DNA from: Selenomonas sp. GACV-9
GTDB lineage: Bacteria > Bacillota > Negativicutes > Selenomonadales > Selenomonadaceae
Assembly (NCBI GenBank): GCA_900116485.1
Contig: FPAX01000007.1
Coordinates: 1 to 64,000 of the forward strand
Reading direction: 5' to 3'
DNA: 64,000 nucleotides
In this document: positions 1-7,877 of the stretch, piece by piece
Layout: each line of letters begins with the position of its first letter
Position numbering within the stretch: position 1 is the stretch's first letter
The notes under the pieces: generated by a model
What the model saw: only the letters and a program-made list of their open reading frames with translations
What the model was told of the DNA's origin: nothing
Database searches by the model: none
Translations under genes and position numbers: made by a program

Positions 1-257
1 TACCAAAGGGGCGAACGGGGTAGTGCTTCTTTCTGTCTGGAGCGACTGTCCTGCGCAGCAGGACTGGGCCGTAATCGCATACCCTAGAAAGAACTATGTA
101 CGTCGCGACCTGGTGACGGGAGCAGGTAACTAAGTCCGCAGAACTAGGCATGCGGTCCATTTAGCGGAAACAGAAAAAGTACTACCCCGTGAACCCCGAG
201 CTGCGTACTATCGGGATTACTTCCCGCACGAACCAACAGACAAACTGCGATTGTAGT
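1..257. repeat. Intergenic repeat, copy 1 (module B only, truncated by window edge)
   Basis: This is one of three copies of a long intergenic repeat; the others are at 6102-6711 and 55150-55735. Only module B is inside the window. It is closed by inverted arms at 8-35 and 171-197, which share the pairing core CGGGGTAGT with ACTACCCCG. Inside it are a perfect hairpin GTCCTGC-GCA-GCAGGAC and a second one, ACCTG...CAGGT. Similarity to the other copies continues to about 257. No convincing ORF is present. It could be a MITE-like element or a structured RNA. Confidence 0.85.
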
Positions 258-259
258 AG

Positions 260-300
260 AAAAAAGGAGTGCCAACATGCTTTCGCATGGGCACTCCTGC
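260..300 (-). terminator. Rho-independent terminator of the alcohol dehydrogenase gene
   Basis: Read on the minus strand, a GC-rich stem (GGAGTGCC with GGCACTCC, extended by CATGC with GCATG, loop of about four bases) is followed by six T residues. It starts a few bases after the stop codon of the minus-strand gene. Confidence 0.85.
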
Positions 301-303
301 TTT

Positions 304-1488
304 TTAGTGGTTAGCCAGCTGATAGATCTCGATAGCCATCGTTTTGTCGAGGGGATGGAAGTTGCCGAGTTTCTTGGTGTCGCCAGCTGTGGCCATGTCG
401 GCCAGGTGGGCGATGCTGTTCTTGTCCTGCACCCCGATGCCGAGTTCGGTGAAGTTTGTCGGCATGCCGAGGGAGCGGAAGTATTCGACCATGGCGGCGA
501 TGCCGGCCTTAGCTTTTTCCTCGTCGCAGCCTTCGGTGATGCCGAAGATGCGCTCGGCGAACTGGGCGAACCGGGGGACATCGTCCTGCCAGACGTACTG
601 GGCCCAGGCTGGCCAGATGGTGGTCAGCGAGGCGCCGTGGGTGACGTCGAACTTGCCGCTGAGCTCGTGGCCGAGCTTGTGGCAGGTGAAGTCCTTGGCG
701 CGGCCAAGCTCCGTGAAGTTGCAGTGGGAGACGCTGCCGCACCACATGATCTCACTCATGGCATCGTAGTCGTGCTGGTCCTGGATGGCGACCTTCGACT
801 GGGCCATGACGTTCTTGATCAGCGACTCGGCGACGAGGTCGGTGAAGGCGTTCGTCTCCTTGCAGCTCGTGAAGTAGCGTTCGAGGGTGTGCATGAGGAT
901 GTCCGAGATGCCGCAGACGAGCTGCTTTTTCGGCACCGTGAAAGTGAGTTCCGGGTTCATGAAGGCGATGGCCGGGCGGTTGAAGGGGGTGTTGAGTCCG
1001 GCTTTCTTGCCCGTTTCCTCGTTGGTGATGACCGCTGAGTCGCTGGTCTCGCTGCCAGCGGCGGCCAGGGTCAGGATGCTGGCGACCGGCATGGATTTGG
1101 TGAGTTTCTCGCGTCCGCACCAGAAATCCCAGACATCGATGCCGGGGTTTGCCGTGCCGTGGGCGATGGCCTTGGCGCTGTCGATGACGCTGCCGCCGCC
1201 GATGGCGAGGATGAAGTCGGCATGGAAGGCGATGGCTGTGCGCACGCCCTGGCGGACAAAACCGAGGCGCGGGTTCGGCTGGACGCCGCCGAGACTCTGG
1301 ACGGCAAAGCCGGCCGAGAGCAGGATGCGCTCAACTTTAGCCAGCAGCCCCGATTTGACGACGCTGCCGCCGCCGTAGACGATGAAGATATGGCTGGCGC
1401 CGTATTCGCGCAGTTTCGTGGCAACTTGTTCTTCGGCACCGTGGCCAAAGACGATTTCTGTAGGACATTTGAAGTTGAAACTTTGCAT
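304..1488 (-). CDS. Iron-containing NAD(P)H-dependent alcohol dehydrogenase (BdhA/YqhD-like)
   Basis: The 394-residue product has the length and motifs of the group III, metal-dependent alcohol dehydrogenases that reduce aldehydes such as butyraldehyde to alcohols in the cytoplasm. The nucleotide-binding loop GGGSVIDSAKAIAHG is at about residues 97-111. The expected metal ligands are in place: Asp196 and His200 in GISDILMH, and His270 and His284 around GHELSGKFDVTHG. The ATG is preceded by AGGAGG at good spacing. It is monocistronic, with its own promoter (1525-1553) and terminator, and points away from the exporter gene. It resembles the BdhA/YqhD branch more than the AdhE or GldA branches. 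Its physiological substrate cannot be read from the sequence. Confidence 0.92.
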   Translation of the reverse strand: MQSFNFKCPTEIVFGHGAEEQVATKLREYGASHIFIVYGGGSVVKSGLLAKVERILLSAGFAVQSLGGVQPNPRLGFVRQGVRTAIAFHADFILAIGGGSVIDSAKAIAHGTANPGIDVWDFWCGREKLTKSMPVASILTLAAAGSETSDSAVITNEETGKKAGLNTPFNRPAIAFMNPELTFTVPKKQLVCGISDILMHTLERYFTSCKETNAFTDLVAESLIKNVMAQSKVAIQDQHDYDAMSEIMWCGSVSHCNFTELGRAKDFTCHKLGHELSGKFDVTHGASLTTIWPAWAQYVWQDDVPRFAQFAERIFGITEGCDEEKAKAGIAAMVEYFRSLGMPTNFTELGIGVQDKNSIAHLADMATAGDTKKLGNFHPLDKTMAIEIYQLANH

Positions 1489-1524
1489 GAAGATCCTCCT
1501 ATCTGCGTAATGATGCTAACTTCT

Positions 1525-1553
1525 AGCATAGCAGGGAAAAATCCTGCTTTCAA
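1525..1553 (-). promoter_or_regulatory. Sigma-70/A promoter of the alcohol dehydrogenase, with a dyad in the spacer
   Basis: On the minus strand TTGAAA is followed by exactly 17 bases and then TATGCT. The 17-base spacer is an imperfect dyad, GCAGG-attttt-CCCTGC, which could be a repressor site. The rest of the 1489-1724 gap shows only a possible -10 (TAGAAT at 1663-1668) for the downstream plus-strand gene. Confidence 0.7.
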
Positions 1554-1724
1554 GTGAGCAGGTCACACTTTGTCCATTTAGGGAACCAGGTCCTTGCGGC
1601 CCTTTGTGTAACAGTGTTCACCAAAATTTTTCCAAGGTATAGCCAAAGGGCTTTCCATCTGTTAGAATCTAGTCTTGTCTATAAGAATGCAAGGAATGAA
1701 TCGTGATGAAGGAGGCCGGAGGTT

Positions 1725-2609
1725 TTGAATACGAAACGCGCGGAGCTGCTGATGCTCTTTGTGACGTTCTGTTGGGGTTCATCGTATCTATTCATGAAGG
1801 AAGGGCTTGACTCGATTGGGCCGTTCACGCTGGTGGCTTATCGCTTTGGCATCGCTTTTGTGGCGGCGGCACTGCTATTGGGGCGGGCTTGGCGCAAGGT
1901 GAGCTGGGCGATGGTCAAGGCGGGCTTTCTTGTCGGGGCTATCGTGTTTGTTGCCTTCAGTGCTCTGGTCATCGGCCTTGAGTCGACGACGACCTCGAAT
2001 GCAGGTTTTATCACGAGCCTCATGGTAGTCTTCATTCCCTTCGTGGAAAAGATCGTCTATCATCGTCCCGTGCAGCGCGGCATCTTTGCGACGTCGCTGC
2101 TGGCAGTTATCGGTATCGGTTTCCTGACGCTGCAGGATGGCCTGCGGCTGAATCCTGGCGACCTCTTATGTCTGCTGGGGGCAGCCCTCAATGCGCTGCA
2201 GGTCTGCTATGCCAGCCGCCTGCTGGTGAAGATGGATGCCCTTGTCCTGAGTGTCTTGCAGTTCGGCTTCACGGGCATCATGGGGCTGGTAACAGCCCTC
2301 ATCATCGAGACCCCGGCACTGCCTGCTGGTGGTGCGGGCTGGTTTGCCGTGCTCTATCTCGGCCTCATCTGCTCGGCGTTTGGCTTTATCGCGCAGCTCG
2401 TCGCGCAGAAGTACACCTCGGCTGAGCGCATCGGCATCTTGTTCTGCCTTGAGCCGGTGTTTGCGGCGATGATTGGCGTCATCTATCTGCATGAGCCCTT
2501 TGGTGCTGGCAGCTTCATCGGGGCAGCACTGGTGCTGGCAGGCGTCATCCTTTCAGGGCGTCAGGGCAGGAGCAGCAAGCAGGAGAAAAGCGGCATTGTA
2601 GAGGCATAG
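1725..2609 (+). CDS. DMT-superfamily transporter, two EamA domains
   Basis: The 294-residue protein is almost entirely hydrophobic, with about ten predicted membrane segments in two EamA halves, as in drug/metabolite exporters of this size. The first half carries the family-typical WGSSYLFMK stretch near residues 18-26. The start is TTG at 1725, chosen because AAGGAGG lies nine bases upstream and no ATG fits. The C-terminus is a short charged tail. It stands alone between the alcohol dehydrogenase promoter region and a terminator at 2644. EamA proteins export amino acids or other small metabolites; the substrate here is unknown. Confidence 0.88.
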   Translation: MNTKRAELLMLFVTFCWGSSYLFMKEGLDSIGPFTLVAYRFGIAFVAAALLLGRAWRKVSWAMVKAGFLVGAIVFVAFSALVIGLESTTTSNAGFITSLMVVFIPFVEKIVYHRPVQRGIFATSLLAVIGIGFLTLQDGLRLNPGDLLCLLGAALNALQVCYASRLLVKMDALVLSVLQFGFTGIMGLVTALIIETPALPAGGAGWFAVLYLGLICSAFGFIAQLVAQKYTSAERIGILFCLEPVFAAMIGVIYLHEPFGAGSFIGAALVLAGVILSGRQGRSSKQEKSGIVEA

Positions 2610-2643
2610 CAGCGGCGTTTGTCTATTTATATCATACAGAAGC

Positions 2644-2677
2644 AGGAGTTCGTCCACAAATGGCGAACTCCTTTTTA
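2644..2677 (+). terminator. Rho-independent terminator after the EamA gene
   Basis: A nine-base stem, AGGAGTTCG with CGAACTCCT, encloses an 11-base loop and is followed by a T run. Confidence 0.85.
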
Positions 2678-2770
2678 GTTGTCAATATGTCATAGTATTC
2701 GTATGTTTCTGAAAGCATGCTGATGGAGAATGCTGTTTATTGTATACATATTATAAATTTACAAAAATGC

Positions 2771-2799
2771 TGGATTTTTAATATCGTATCTGCTATGAT
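2771..2799 (+). promoter_or_regulatory. Likely promoter of the kor operon
   Basis: TGGATT (2771-2776) lies 17 bases before TATGAT (2794-2799), which also has the extended -10 TGC. The -35 is a weak match to consensus. The ten-base string TGGATTTTTA and its distance to the -10 are the same as in the hydrogenase promoter at 9529. The remaining upstream gap from 2680 is AT-rich without other clear signals. Confidence 0.5.
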
Positions 2800-2819
2800 G
2801 TAAAAGTATATTGCAGAAT

Positions 2820-2838
2820 ATACATAGGTTCTATGTAT
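2820..2838. promoter_or_regulatory. Palindrome downstream of the kor promoter (possible operator)
   Basis: ATACATAG and CTATGTAT form a perfect 8-base dyad separated by GTT, about 20 bases after the proposed -10. Position and symmetry suit a repressor site; no known regulator is assigned. Confidence 0.4.
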
Positions 2839-2896
2839 TTTAAAGCATATTAACGTGCGATTTCTTTCGCTTGTGTGATTATTAGGAGGGACCCCG

Positions 2897-3097
2897 ATGA
2901 AGTCAGAGATCACCATCAAGATGGCTAGGTGCAAGGGCTGTGGAATCTGCGTTGCATTTTGCCCCAAACAGGTGCTGGCGCTCGATGAGCTCGGCAAGGT
3001 ACAGGTGGCAGACGGCGATGCCTGCATCGCCTGTGGGCAGTGTGAGCTGCGCTGTCCGGATTATGCGATTTTTGTAGACAGGGGGGCAGAGGCATGA
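2897..3097 (+). CDS. korD: 2-oxoacid:ferredoxin oxidoreductase, delta (ferredoxin) subunit
   Basis: This 66-residue protein is a two-cluster bacterial ferredoxin. It has CKGCGICVAFCP near residues 13-24 and CIACGQCELRCP near 44-55, each giving the CxxCxxCxxxCP pattern for a [4Fe-4S] cluster. It is the electron-carrying subunit of the KorDABC complex, passing electrons from the thiamine-bound intermediate to free ferredoxin. The ATG follows AGGAGGG. Its stop overlaps the korA start by four bases, indicating translational coupling. It is first in the operon, the usual position for the delta subunit in such clusters. Confidence 0.9.
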   Translation: MKSEITIKMARCKGCGICVAFCPKQVLALDELGKVQVADGDACIACGQCELRCPDYAIFVDRGAEA

Positions 3098-4236
3098 GCA
3101 AGGCAAGATTGATGCAGGGCAATGAGGCCTGCGCAGAGGGCGCGATCGCCGCGGGAGTCCGTTTCTTCGCGGGCTATCCGATCACTCCGTCGACGGAGGT
3201 AGCTGAGACCATGGCGAAACTTCTGCCGCAGGTCGGGGGCAAATTCGTCCAGATGGAAGATGAGATCGCGAGCATGGGTGCCATCCTCGGCGCATCGCTG
3301 GCTGGCCAGAAGGCCATGGACGCCACGTCGGGCCCGGGCTTTTCCCTCAAGCAGGAGCTTATCGGTTATGCGGCCTGCGCAGAGATTCCGTGCGTGCTCG
3401 TCAATGTCCAGCGCGTCGGTCCCTCCACGGGCCAGCCGACGGCGCCGTCCCAGGCCGATGTCATGCAGACCCGCTGGGGAACCCATGGCGACCATCCGAT
3501 CATCGCGCTCTCGCCCTGGAGCGTCCGCGAGACCTTCGATGCGACGGTCATGGCGGTCAACTACGCCGAGCGGTTCCGCACGCCGGTCATCCTGCTGATG
3601 GATGAGGTCGTCGGCCATCTGCGTGAGAAGGTCGAGCTGCCTGAGGCCAGTGAGCTTGACATCTATCCGCGCCGCGCGCCGAAGAAGACGCGGGCCGAAG
3701 GCTATGAACCCTTTGCTCCTGATGCGGATCTCGTGCCCAATGTCGCTGACTTTGGCCAGGGCTATCATATCCATGTCACGGGCCTCCTGCATGACGATAC
3801 GGGCTTCCCGGTGGGCAGTCCGCAGGTCACGGAGACCTCCATCCGCCGCCTGCATGAGAAGATTTCCCGCGTTGGCGAGGAGATCATCCATACCGAGGAA
3901 TATTTCATGGAGGATGCTGAGTATGCGGTCGTATCCTTTGGCGGTACGGCGCGCACGGCCTATGAGGCTGTGATGAATGCCCGCAAGAAGGGGCAGAAGG
4001 TGGGCCTGCTGCGCCTGATGACCATCTGGCCCTTTGCCGACAAGGCCATCGAGCGCTTGGCAGCCAAGGTCAAGGGTATCATGGTCGCTGAGCTCAACTA
4101 CGGGCAGATTGTCCATGAAGTCCGCCGCGCAGCTGCTGGCCAGTGTCCGGTGGAGTTCTGTGGCAAGTACGACATGAAGGCATTTGAGCCGGATGAGATC
4201 GAGGCCGGCATCGACAAGCTTTGCGGGGAGGCATAA
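3094..4236 (+). CDS. korA: 2-oxoacid:ferredoxin oxidoreductase, alpha subunit (2-oxoglutarate type)
   Basis: The 380-residue product matches the alpha subunit of 2-oxoacid:ferredoxin oxidoreductases, which decarboxylate a 2-oxoacid oxidatively to the acyl-CoA while reducing ferredoxin. The signature YPITPSTEVAE is near residues 28-38, followed by an EDEIASMGAILGASLAG stretch and TSGPGFSLKQE, all typical of the KorA/VorA group. The gene sits between the ferredoxin and beta subunits. The 2-oxoglutarate preference is inferred from overall resemblance to KorA; a branched-chain (Vor) substrate cannot be excluded. Confidence 0.88.
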   Translation: MSKARLMQGNEACAEGAIAAGVRFFAGYPITPSTEVAETMAKLLPQVGGKFVQMEDEIASMGAILGASLAGQKAMDATSGPGFSLKQELIGYAACAEIPCVLVNVQRVGPSTGQPTAPSQADVMQTRWGTHGDHPIIALSPWSVRETFDATVMAVNYAERFRTPVILLMDEVVGHLREKVELPEASELDIYPRRAPKKTRAEGYEPFAPDADLVPNVADFGQGYHIHVTGLLHDDTGFPVGSPQVTETSIRRLHEKISRVGEEIIHTEEYFMEDAEYAVVSFGGTARTAYEAVMNARKKGQKVGLLRLMTIWPFADKAIERLAAKVKGIMVAELNYGQIVHEVRRAAAGQCPVEFCGKYDMKAFEPDEIEAGIDKLCGEA

Positions 4237-4238
4237 CC

Positions 4239-5063
4239 ATGGAAAGAAGTTACGAGAAATATTTCCGTCAGAACCGGCTCCCGCACCTCTGGTGCCCGGG
4301 CTGCGGCAATGGCATCGCTATGAAAGCAATCGTGCAGGCCATCGAGAAGAAGGGCCTGTCCCAGGATAATACCGTCATCGTCTCGGGCATCGGCTGCTCG
4401 TCCCGGGCGTCGGGCTATATGGACTTCGATACGCTCCATACGGCCCATGGCCGCGCCATCCCGTTCGCTACGGGCATCAAGCTGGCCAATCCTGATCTCA
4501 ATGTGGTCGTCATCACGGGCGATGGCGACTGCACGGCTATCGGTGGCAACCATTTCATCCATGGCTGCCGCCGCAACGTCGACCTTACGGTCGTGCTGTT
4601 CAACAACAATATCTACGGCATGACGGGCGGCCAGGCCTCGCCGATGACGCCGCTGGGCAAGAAGGCCACGACGGCTCCCTACGGCTCGGTGGACAGGCCT
4701 TTTGATGCCTGCCATCTGGCTGAGGCTGCCGGTGCTACATATGTGGCTCGTTCGACGGCGTTCCATGAGAAACACCTCGTCGACATGATTGCTGGCGGCT
4801 TTGACAACAAGGGCTTCTCGTTCATCGAGGCCCTCGTCCAGTGCCCGACGGCTTATGGCCGCAAGAACAAGATGGGCAGCCCCGCCAACATGCTCATGTG
4901 GATGCGCGACAACGCCGTCATGAAAGCGGCTTGGGACAAGCTGCCGGATGAGGCCAAGGCGGGGGAGAAATTCCCGATTGGCTGCTTCTATCAGGCTGAG
5001 GCTATGGACTATGATACGGCCTATGATCAGGTCATCGAGCGGGCAGGAGGTGCGTCGAAATGA
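4239..5063 (+). CDS. korB: 2-oxoacid:ferredoxin oxidoreductase, beta subunit (thiamine-binding)
   Basis: The 274-residue beta subunit binds thiamine diphosphate and magnesium. The N-terminus carries LWCPGCGNG, and GDGDCTAIGGNHFIHGCRRN holds the GDG...N metal and diphosphate site. NNNIYGMTGGQ is also characteristic. An upstream TTG at 4221 is in frame, but the ATG at 4239 has GGGAGG at the correct distance and gives the family N-terminus, so it was chosen. It overlaps korC by four bases, continuing the coupled operon. Confidence 0.9.
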   Translation: MERSYEKYFRQNRLPHLWCPGCGNGIAMKAIVQAIEKKGLSQDNTVIVSGIGCSSRASGYMDFDTLHTAHGRAIPFATGIKLANPDLNVVVITGDGDCTAIGGNHFIHGCRRNVDLTVVLFNNNIYGMTGGQASPMTPLGKKATTAPYGSVDRPFDACHLAEAAGATYVARSTAFHEKHLVDMIAGGFDNKGFSFIEALVQCPTAYGRKNKMGSPANMLMWMRDNAVMKAAWDKLPDEAKAGEKFPIGCFYQAEAMDYDTAYDQVIERAGGASK

Positions 5064-5596
5064 GAAAACAGCTGAGATTATCAGGCTCGGGCGGCCAGGG
5101 CGTCATCACGGCGGCTATCATCCTCGCCGAGGCGGCCGTCGCTGAGGGCAAGGAGGCTGTGCAGTCCCAGTCCTATGGCCCCGAGGCCCGCGGCGGTGCC
5201 TCGAAGTCCGAGGTCATCATCGATGATACGACTATCTATCATCCCCATGTACTGGTGCCAGACCTCGTGCTGGCGATGACCCAGAAGGCCGCGGACAAGT
5301 ATTATAGCGATCTGAGCCCTGAGGGGCTGCTGGTCCTTGACGACAGCCTCGTGCCGGAGACGCCGGACTTTCCGAATGTTGTCCGCATCCCGATCACGAA
5401 ACTGGCCATCGAGCAGGTCGGTAAGCCATTGTTTGCCAATATCGTCGCCCTGGGGGCGCTGGTGCGGCTGACAGGCATCGTTGCTTTCGATACCATCAAG
5501 ACCGCCGTGGCACACCGGGTGCCGTCCCATACGGTGGAGCAGAATATGAAGGCCTTGCAGGTGGGCTGGGATGCCGCCGGCAGCGCTGCCAACTGA
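5060..5596 (+). CDS. korC: 2-oxoacid:ferredoxin oxidoreductase, gamma subunit
   Basis: The 178-residue gamma subunit has the family start RLSGSGGQGVITAA and the stretch SYGPEARGGASKSEVII near residues 39-55, both conserved in Kor/Vor/Por gamma chains. It completes the four-subunit complex. Order and spacing (D-A-B-C, all touching or overlapping) point to one mRNA that ends at the terminator at 5605-5650. Confidence 0.9.
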   Translation: MRKQLRLSGSGGQGVITAAIILAEAAVAEGKEAVQSQSYGPEARGGASKSEVIIDDTTIYHPHVLVPDLVLAMTQKAADKYYSDLSPEGLLVLDDSLVPETPDFPNVVRIPITKLAIEQVGKPLFANIVALGALVRLTGIVAFDTIKTAVAHRVPSHTVEQNMKALQVGWDAAGSAAN

Positions 5597-5604
5597 AAAT
5601 AAAA

Positions 5605-5650
5605 AACAAGGGTGAGAAAAATGCGGGATCATTTTTCTCACCCTTGTTTT
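5605..5650. terminator. Bidirectional terminator between korC and the convergent small gene
   Basis: A long stem, AACAAGGGTGAGAAAAATG with its complement, is separated by a six-base loop. Flanking A and T runs make it usable from both strands. Confidence 0.85.
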
Positions 5651-5651
5651 C

Positions 5652-5930
5652 TTACAGCCATACATGCCGCAAGCACAGTGTGATGAAACACACGACGGAG
5701 ACGCCGAAGGTAAAGATCTCGATGCACCGCACAGGGTAGGCGTAGTGCAGCGGAATGTCGATGACGCGGGGCACATTGCTGGCTAGCAGCGAGGAGGCGA
5801 TGGAGACGTAGAGCAGCACGTTGACGGGCGGGGTGGCCGTTGCCGTTGCGATTGCGCGGATCAGCAGGTAACAGGCAAAGGCGATGAAGAAGTAGGCGAG
5901 TTTATCCGCATGGAGCCGGCGAGGTGGCAT
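5652..5930 (-). CDS. Small hydrophobic membrane protein, unknown function
   Basis: Not recognised. The chosen ATG gives 92 residues with two or three hydrophobic segments (around LAYFFIAFACYLLIRAIA, VLLYVSIASSLLA and FTFGVSVVCFITLCL). A longer reading frame runs upstream to 5984, but AAAGGATG lies six to seven bases before the ATG at 5930, so the shorter form was taken. It converges on korC and shares its terminator. The gene stands alone, between the kor operon and repeat copy 2. Coding status rests on the ribosome binding site, the membrane profile and the shared terminator. Confidence 0.6.
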   Translation of the reverse strand: MPPRRLHADKLAYFFIAFACYLLIRAIATATATPPVNVLLYVSIASSLLASNVPRVIDIPLHYAYPVRCIEIFTFGVSVVCFITLCLRHVWL

Positions 5931-6101
5931 AATATCACATCCTTTGACAGCAGTCTGTACATCCCGTACAGTTTTATTCAGCACGATTCTTATAAGTTAT
6001 TTATAATATTTCGCGAACCATAGGCAAAATCCTGCAAAGTTTACAGAAAACTGCGAAGTTTCTTGGATGACAGCTGTTTGGTGATACGTGCATGAAATAA
6101 G

Positions 6102-6711
6102 CTTGCAACAGCTCAGCTTGGGCGGGGGTGGGTGCACTTTTTCTCTGCTCTCGCTAAATGACCCGCGCTGACAGATTGTACGTATCTAGGAACATGTGCC
6201 GGGCAGGCCGGCGGCACGCCAAGGCATCTAGACGTTCTAGAGAGGTTCTGCCGCGGGCCATCCCTCACTGCGTTCGGGCAGTCGCTCCCGCTGCGAAGAA
6301 AGTGTACCCGCCCCCGCCCTCTGCTACGTTTGGATAATCATGCTCTGTTTCGGCCAAAGGCTACGAATTACATCGATGTGCTTGTTACGGGAGCAACGGT
6401 TCGTGCTAATTCAGACTACCATTATCAAAGGGGCGAACGGGGTAGTGCTTCTTTCTGTCTGGAGCGACTGTCCTGCGCAGCAGGACTGGGCCGTAAGCGT
6501 ATAAGCTAGAAAGAACTATGTACGTCGCGACCTGGTGACGGGAGCAGGTAACTAAGTCCGTAGAACTTGGTGTACGGTCCATTTAGCGGAAACAGAAAAA
6601 GTACTACCCCGCGAACCCCGAGCCGCGTATGAACGGGATTCCTTCCTGCACAAAGCAGCAAACGAACTATAATTTGTGCCCCCGCCCCCACCTCGACTGA
6701 GCTGCAACAAG
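6102..6711. repeat. Intergenic repeat, copy 2 (modules A and B plus an inverted end fragment)
   Basis: Module A spans 6120-6319, with 18-base arms at 6120-6137 and 6302-6319 that pair throughout, two positions being G-U. Module B spans 6430-6619. Read in reverse complement, module B resembles module A: both have ACTTTTTCT...CGCTAAATG on one side and CAGTCGCTCC...AGAAAG on the other. At 6676-6711 an extra piece is the inverted copy of the left end (6102-6137). The stretch 5931-6101 before it shows no other feature. ORFs called here are not credible. The region fills the gap between the small membrane gene and apbE. Confidence 0.88.
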
Positions 6712-6767
6712 GCTGTTTTTCGCACGAATCGGCGCATTGATCTGCGGCAAATGCGGCTTGATTGCGG

Positions 6768-6773
6768 TATAAT
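6768..6773 (+). promoter_or_regulatory. Probable -10 element for apbE
   Basis: TATAAT lies about 30 bases before the chosen ATG, just beyond the repeat. No good -35 is visible at 16-18 bases. Confidence 0.4.
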
Positions 6774-6803
6774 AAGAGAATGAGTTTACGAGGAGGCGAA
6801 GGG

Positions 6804-7856
6804 ATGGTTAGGCGTTTAGGGATGGCTGGGTTGCTGGTCTTGGCAGCAATCTGTCTGTGGCTGGCTGGCTGCGGGCGACAGGAGCCGGTGCGGCAGACGG
6901 TTTTGGTCATGGATACGGTGGCGACATTGACGGCGACGGGGCCGGAGGCGCAGGCGGCTGTGACGGAGGGTGTGCAGCGGCTGCGTGAGCTCGATGCGAT
7001 GGCGAGCCCTGCAGGCGAGGATAGTGACCTTGCAAAGCTTGCGGCAGCTGCGGGAAATGGCCAGTGGGTCAGGCTGCATCCTGAGGTCTACCATATGCTG
7101 GCGGTTTCCCAGCAGTATAGTGAACGCTCAGGCGGAGCCTGGGATGTCACGGCGGGGCCGTTGGTAAAGCTCTGGGGCATCGGCACTGATAATGCGCGCG
7201 TGCCGTCGGCGCAGGAGATTGCGGCGGCGCGGGCCAAGGTTGGCTGGCAGAATCTGGAGCTTGAGCCAGCCTCGCAGAGTGCCCGACTCAAGGAGCCTGG
7301 CATGAGCCTTGACCTCGGCGGCATCGCCAAGGGCTATGCTCTCGATGAGGTGCGCAGGATCTACGCGCAGCATGGCATCCAGGATGGTCTTATCAATCTC
7401 GGGGCAAGCTCCCTTTATGCCCTCGGCAGGAATGACAAGGGACAGCCCTGGCGCATCGGCCTCCGCGATCCGCGCGGTGCAGATAAGGAGGCGCGGCTGG
7501 CTGTCGTGCCGCTTGCGGATGCGGCGCTGTCGACTTCGGGGGACTATGAACGCTATTTCGAGCAGGACGGCGTGCGCTATCATCATATCATCGATCCGCG
7601 CACGGGCGCACCGGCGCAGAATATGGCGATGAGTGCGACCATCGTCGTTGCGGGCAGCTTGGAGGATGCGGGCCTGCTTTCCGATCTTTTGACGACGACG
7701 GTGTTCGTCCTGGGCCCTGAGCAGGGGCAGGCCTTCCTGGCGGAGCTGCCCGCTGAGGTGCAGGGCATGATCTGTGACAAGCAGTATAGGCTCTGGGCGG
7801 CCCATGATTTCACCGGCTGCCTGCAGGAGCTGCAGTTGAATAAAATTGATAAATGA
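6804..7856 (+). CDS. apbE: FAD:protein FMN transferase, lipoprotein (ApbE)
   Basis: The 350-residue protein transfers FMN from FAD to a threonine or serine of target proteins outside the cytoplasmic membrane. The start ATG at 6804 follows GAGGAGG by seven bases and opens a lipoprotein signal with lipobox LAGC; an earlier in-frame start at 6762 has no such site. Family motifs follow in order: MDTVATLTATG, WDVTAGPLVKLWGIG, LDLGGIAKGYALDEV, LINLGASSLYALG, and STSGDYERYF with HHIIDPRTGAP. Its likely clients are RnfD and RnfG, encoded at 57.7-59.2 kb, which both carry the acceptor motif. larE follows by 21 bases, suggesting shared transcription. Confidence 0.93.
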   Translation: MVRRLGMAGLLVLAAICLWLAGCGRQEPVRQTVLVMDTVATLTATGPEAQAAVTEGVQRLRELDAMASPAGEDSDLAKLAAAAGNGQWVRLHPEVYHMLAVSQQYSERSGGAWDVTAGPLVKLWGIGTDNARVPSAQEIAAARAKVGWQNLELEPASQSARLKEPGMSLDLGGIAKGYALDEVRRIYAQHGIQDGLINLGASSLYALGRNDKGQPWRIGLRDPRGADKEARLAVVPLADAALSTSGDYERYFEQDGVRYHHIIDPRTGAPAQNMAMSATIVVAGSLEDAGLLSDLLTTTVFVLGPEQGQAFLAELPAEVQGMICDKQYRLWAAHDFTGCLQELQLNKIDK

Positions 7857-7877
7857 CTAGAAAGGCTGACGATAGAT

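Noticed and set aside
144..581. Minus-strand frame ending in VVLFLFPLNGP, with a similar one at 6506-6910
   Set aside because: The shared peptide is only a translation of repeat module B; the frames run into real genes on the other side and have no ribosome site. They look like products of the repeat, not proteins.
3061..4116. 351-codon minus-strand frame opposite korA
   Set aside because: Antisense shadow of a gene with clear family motifs.
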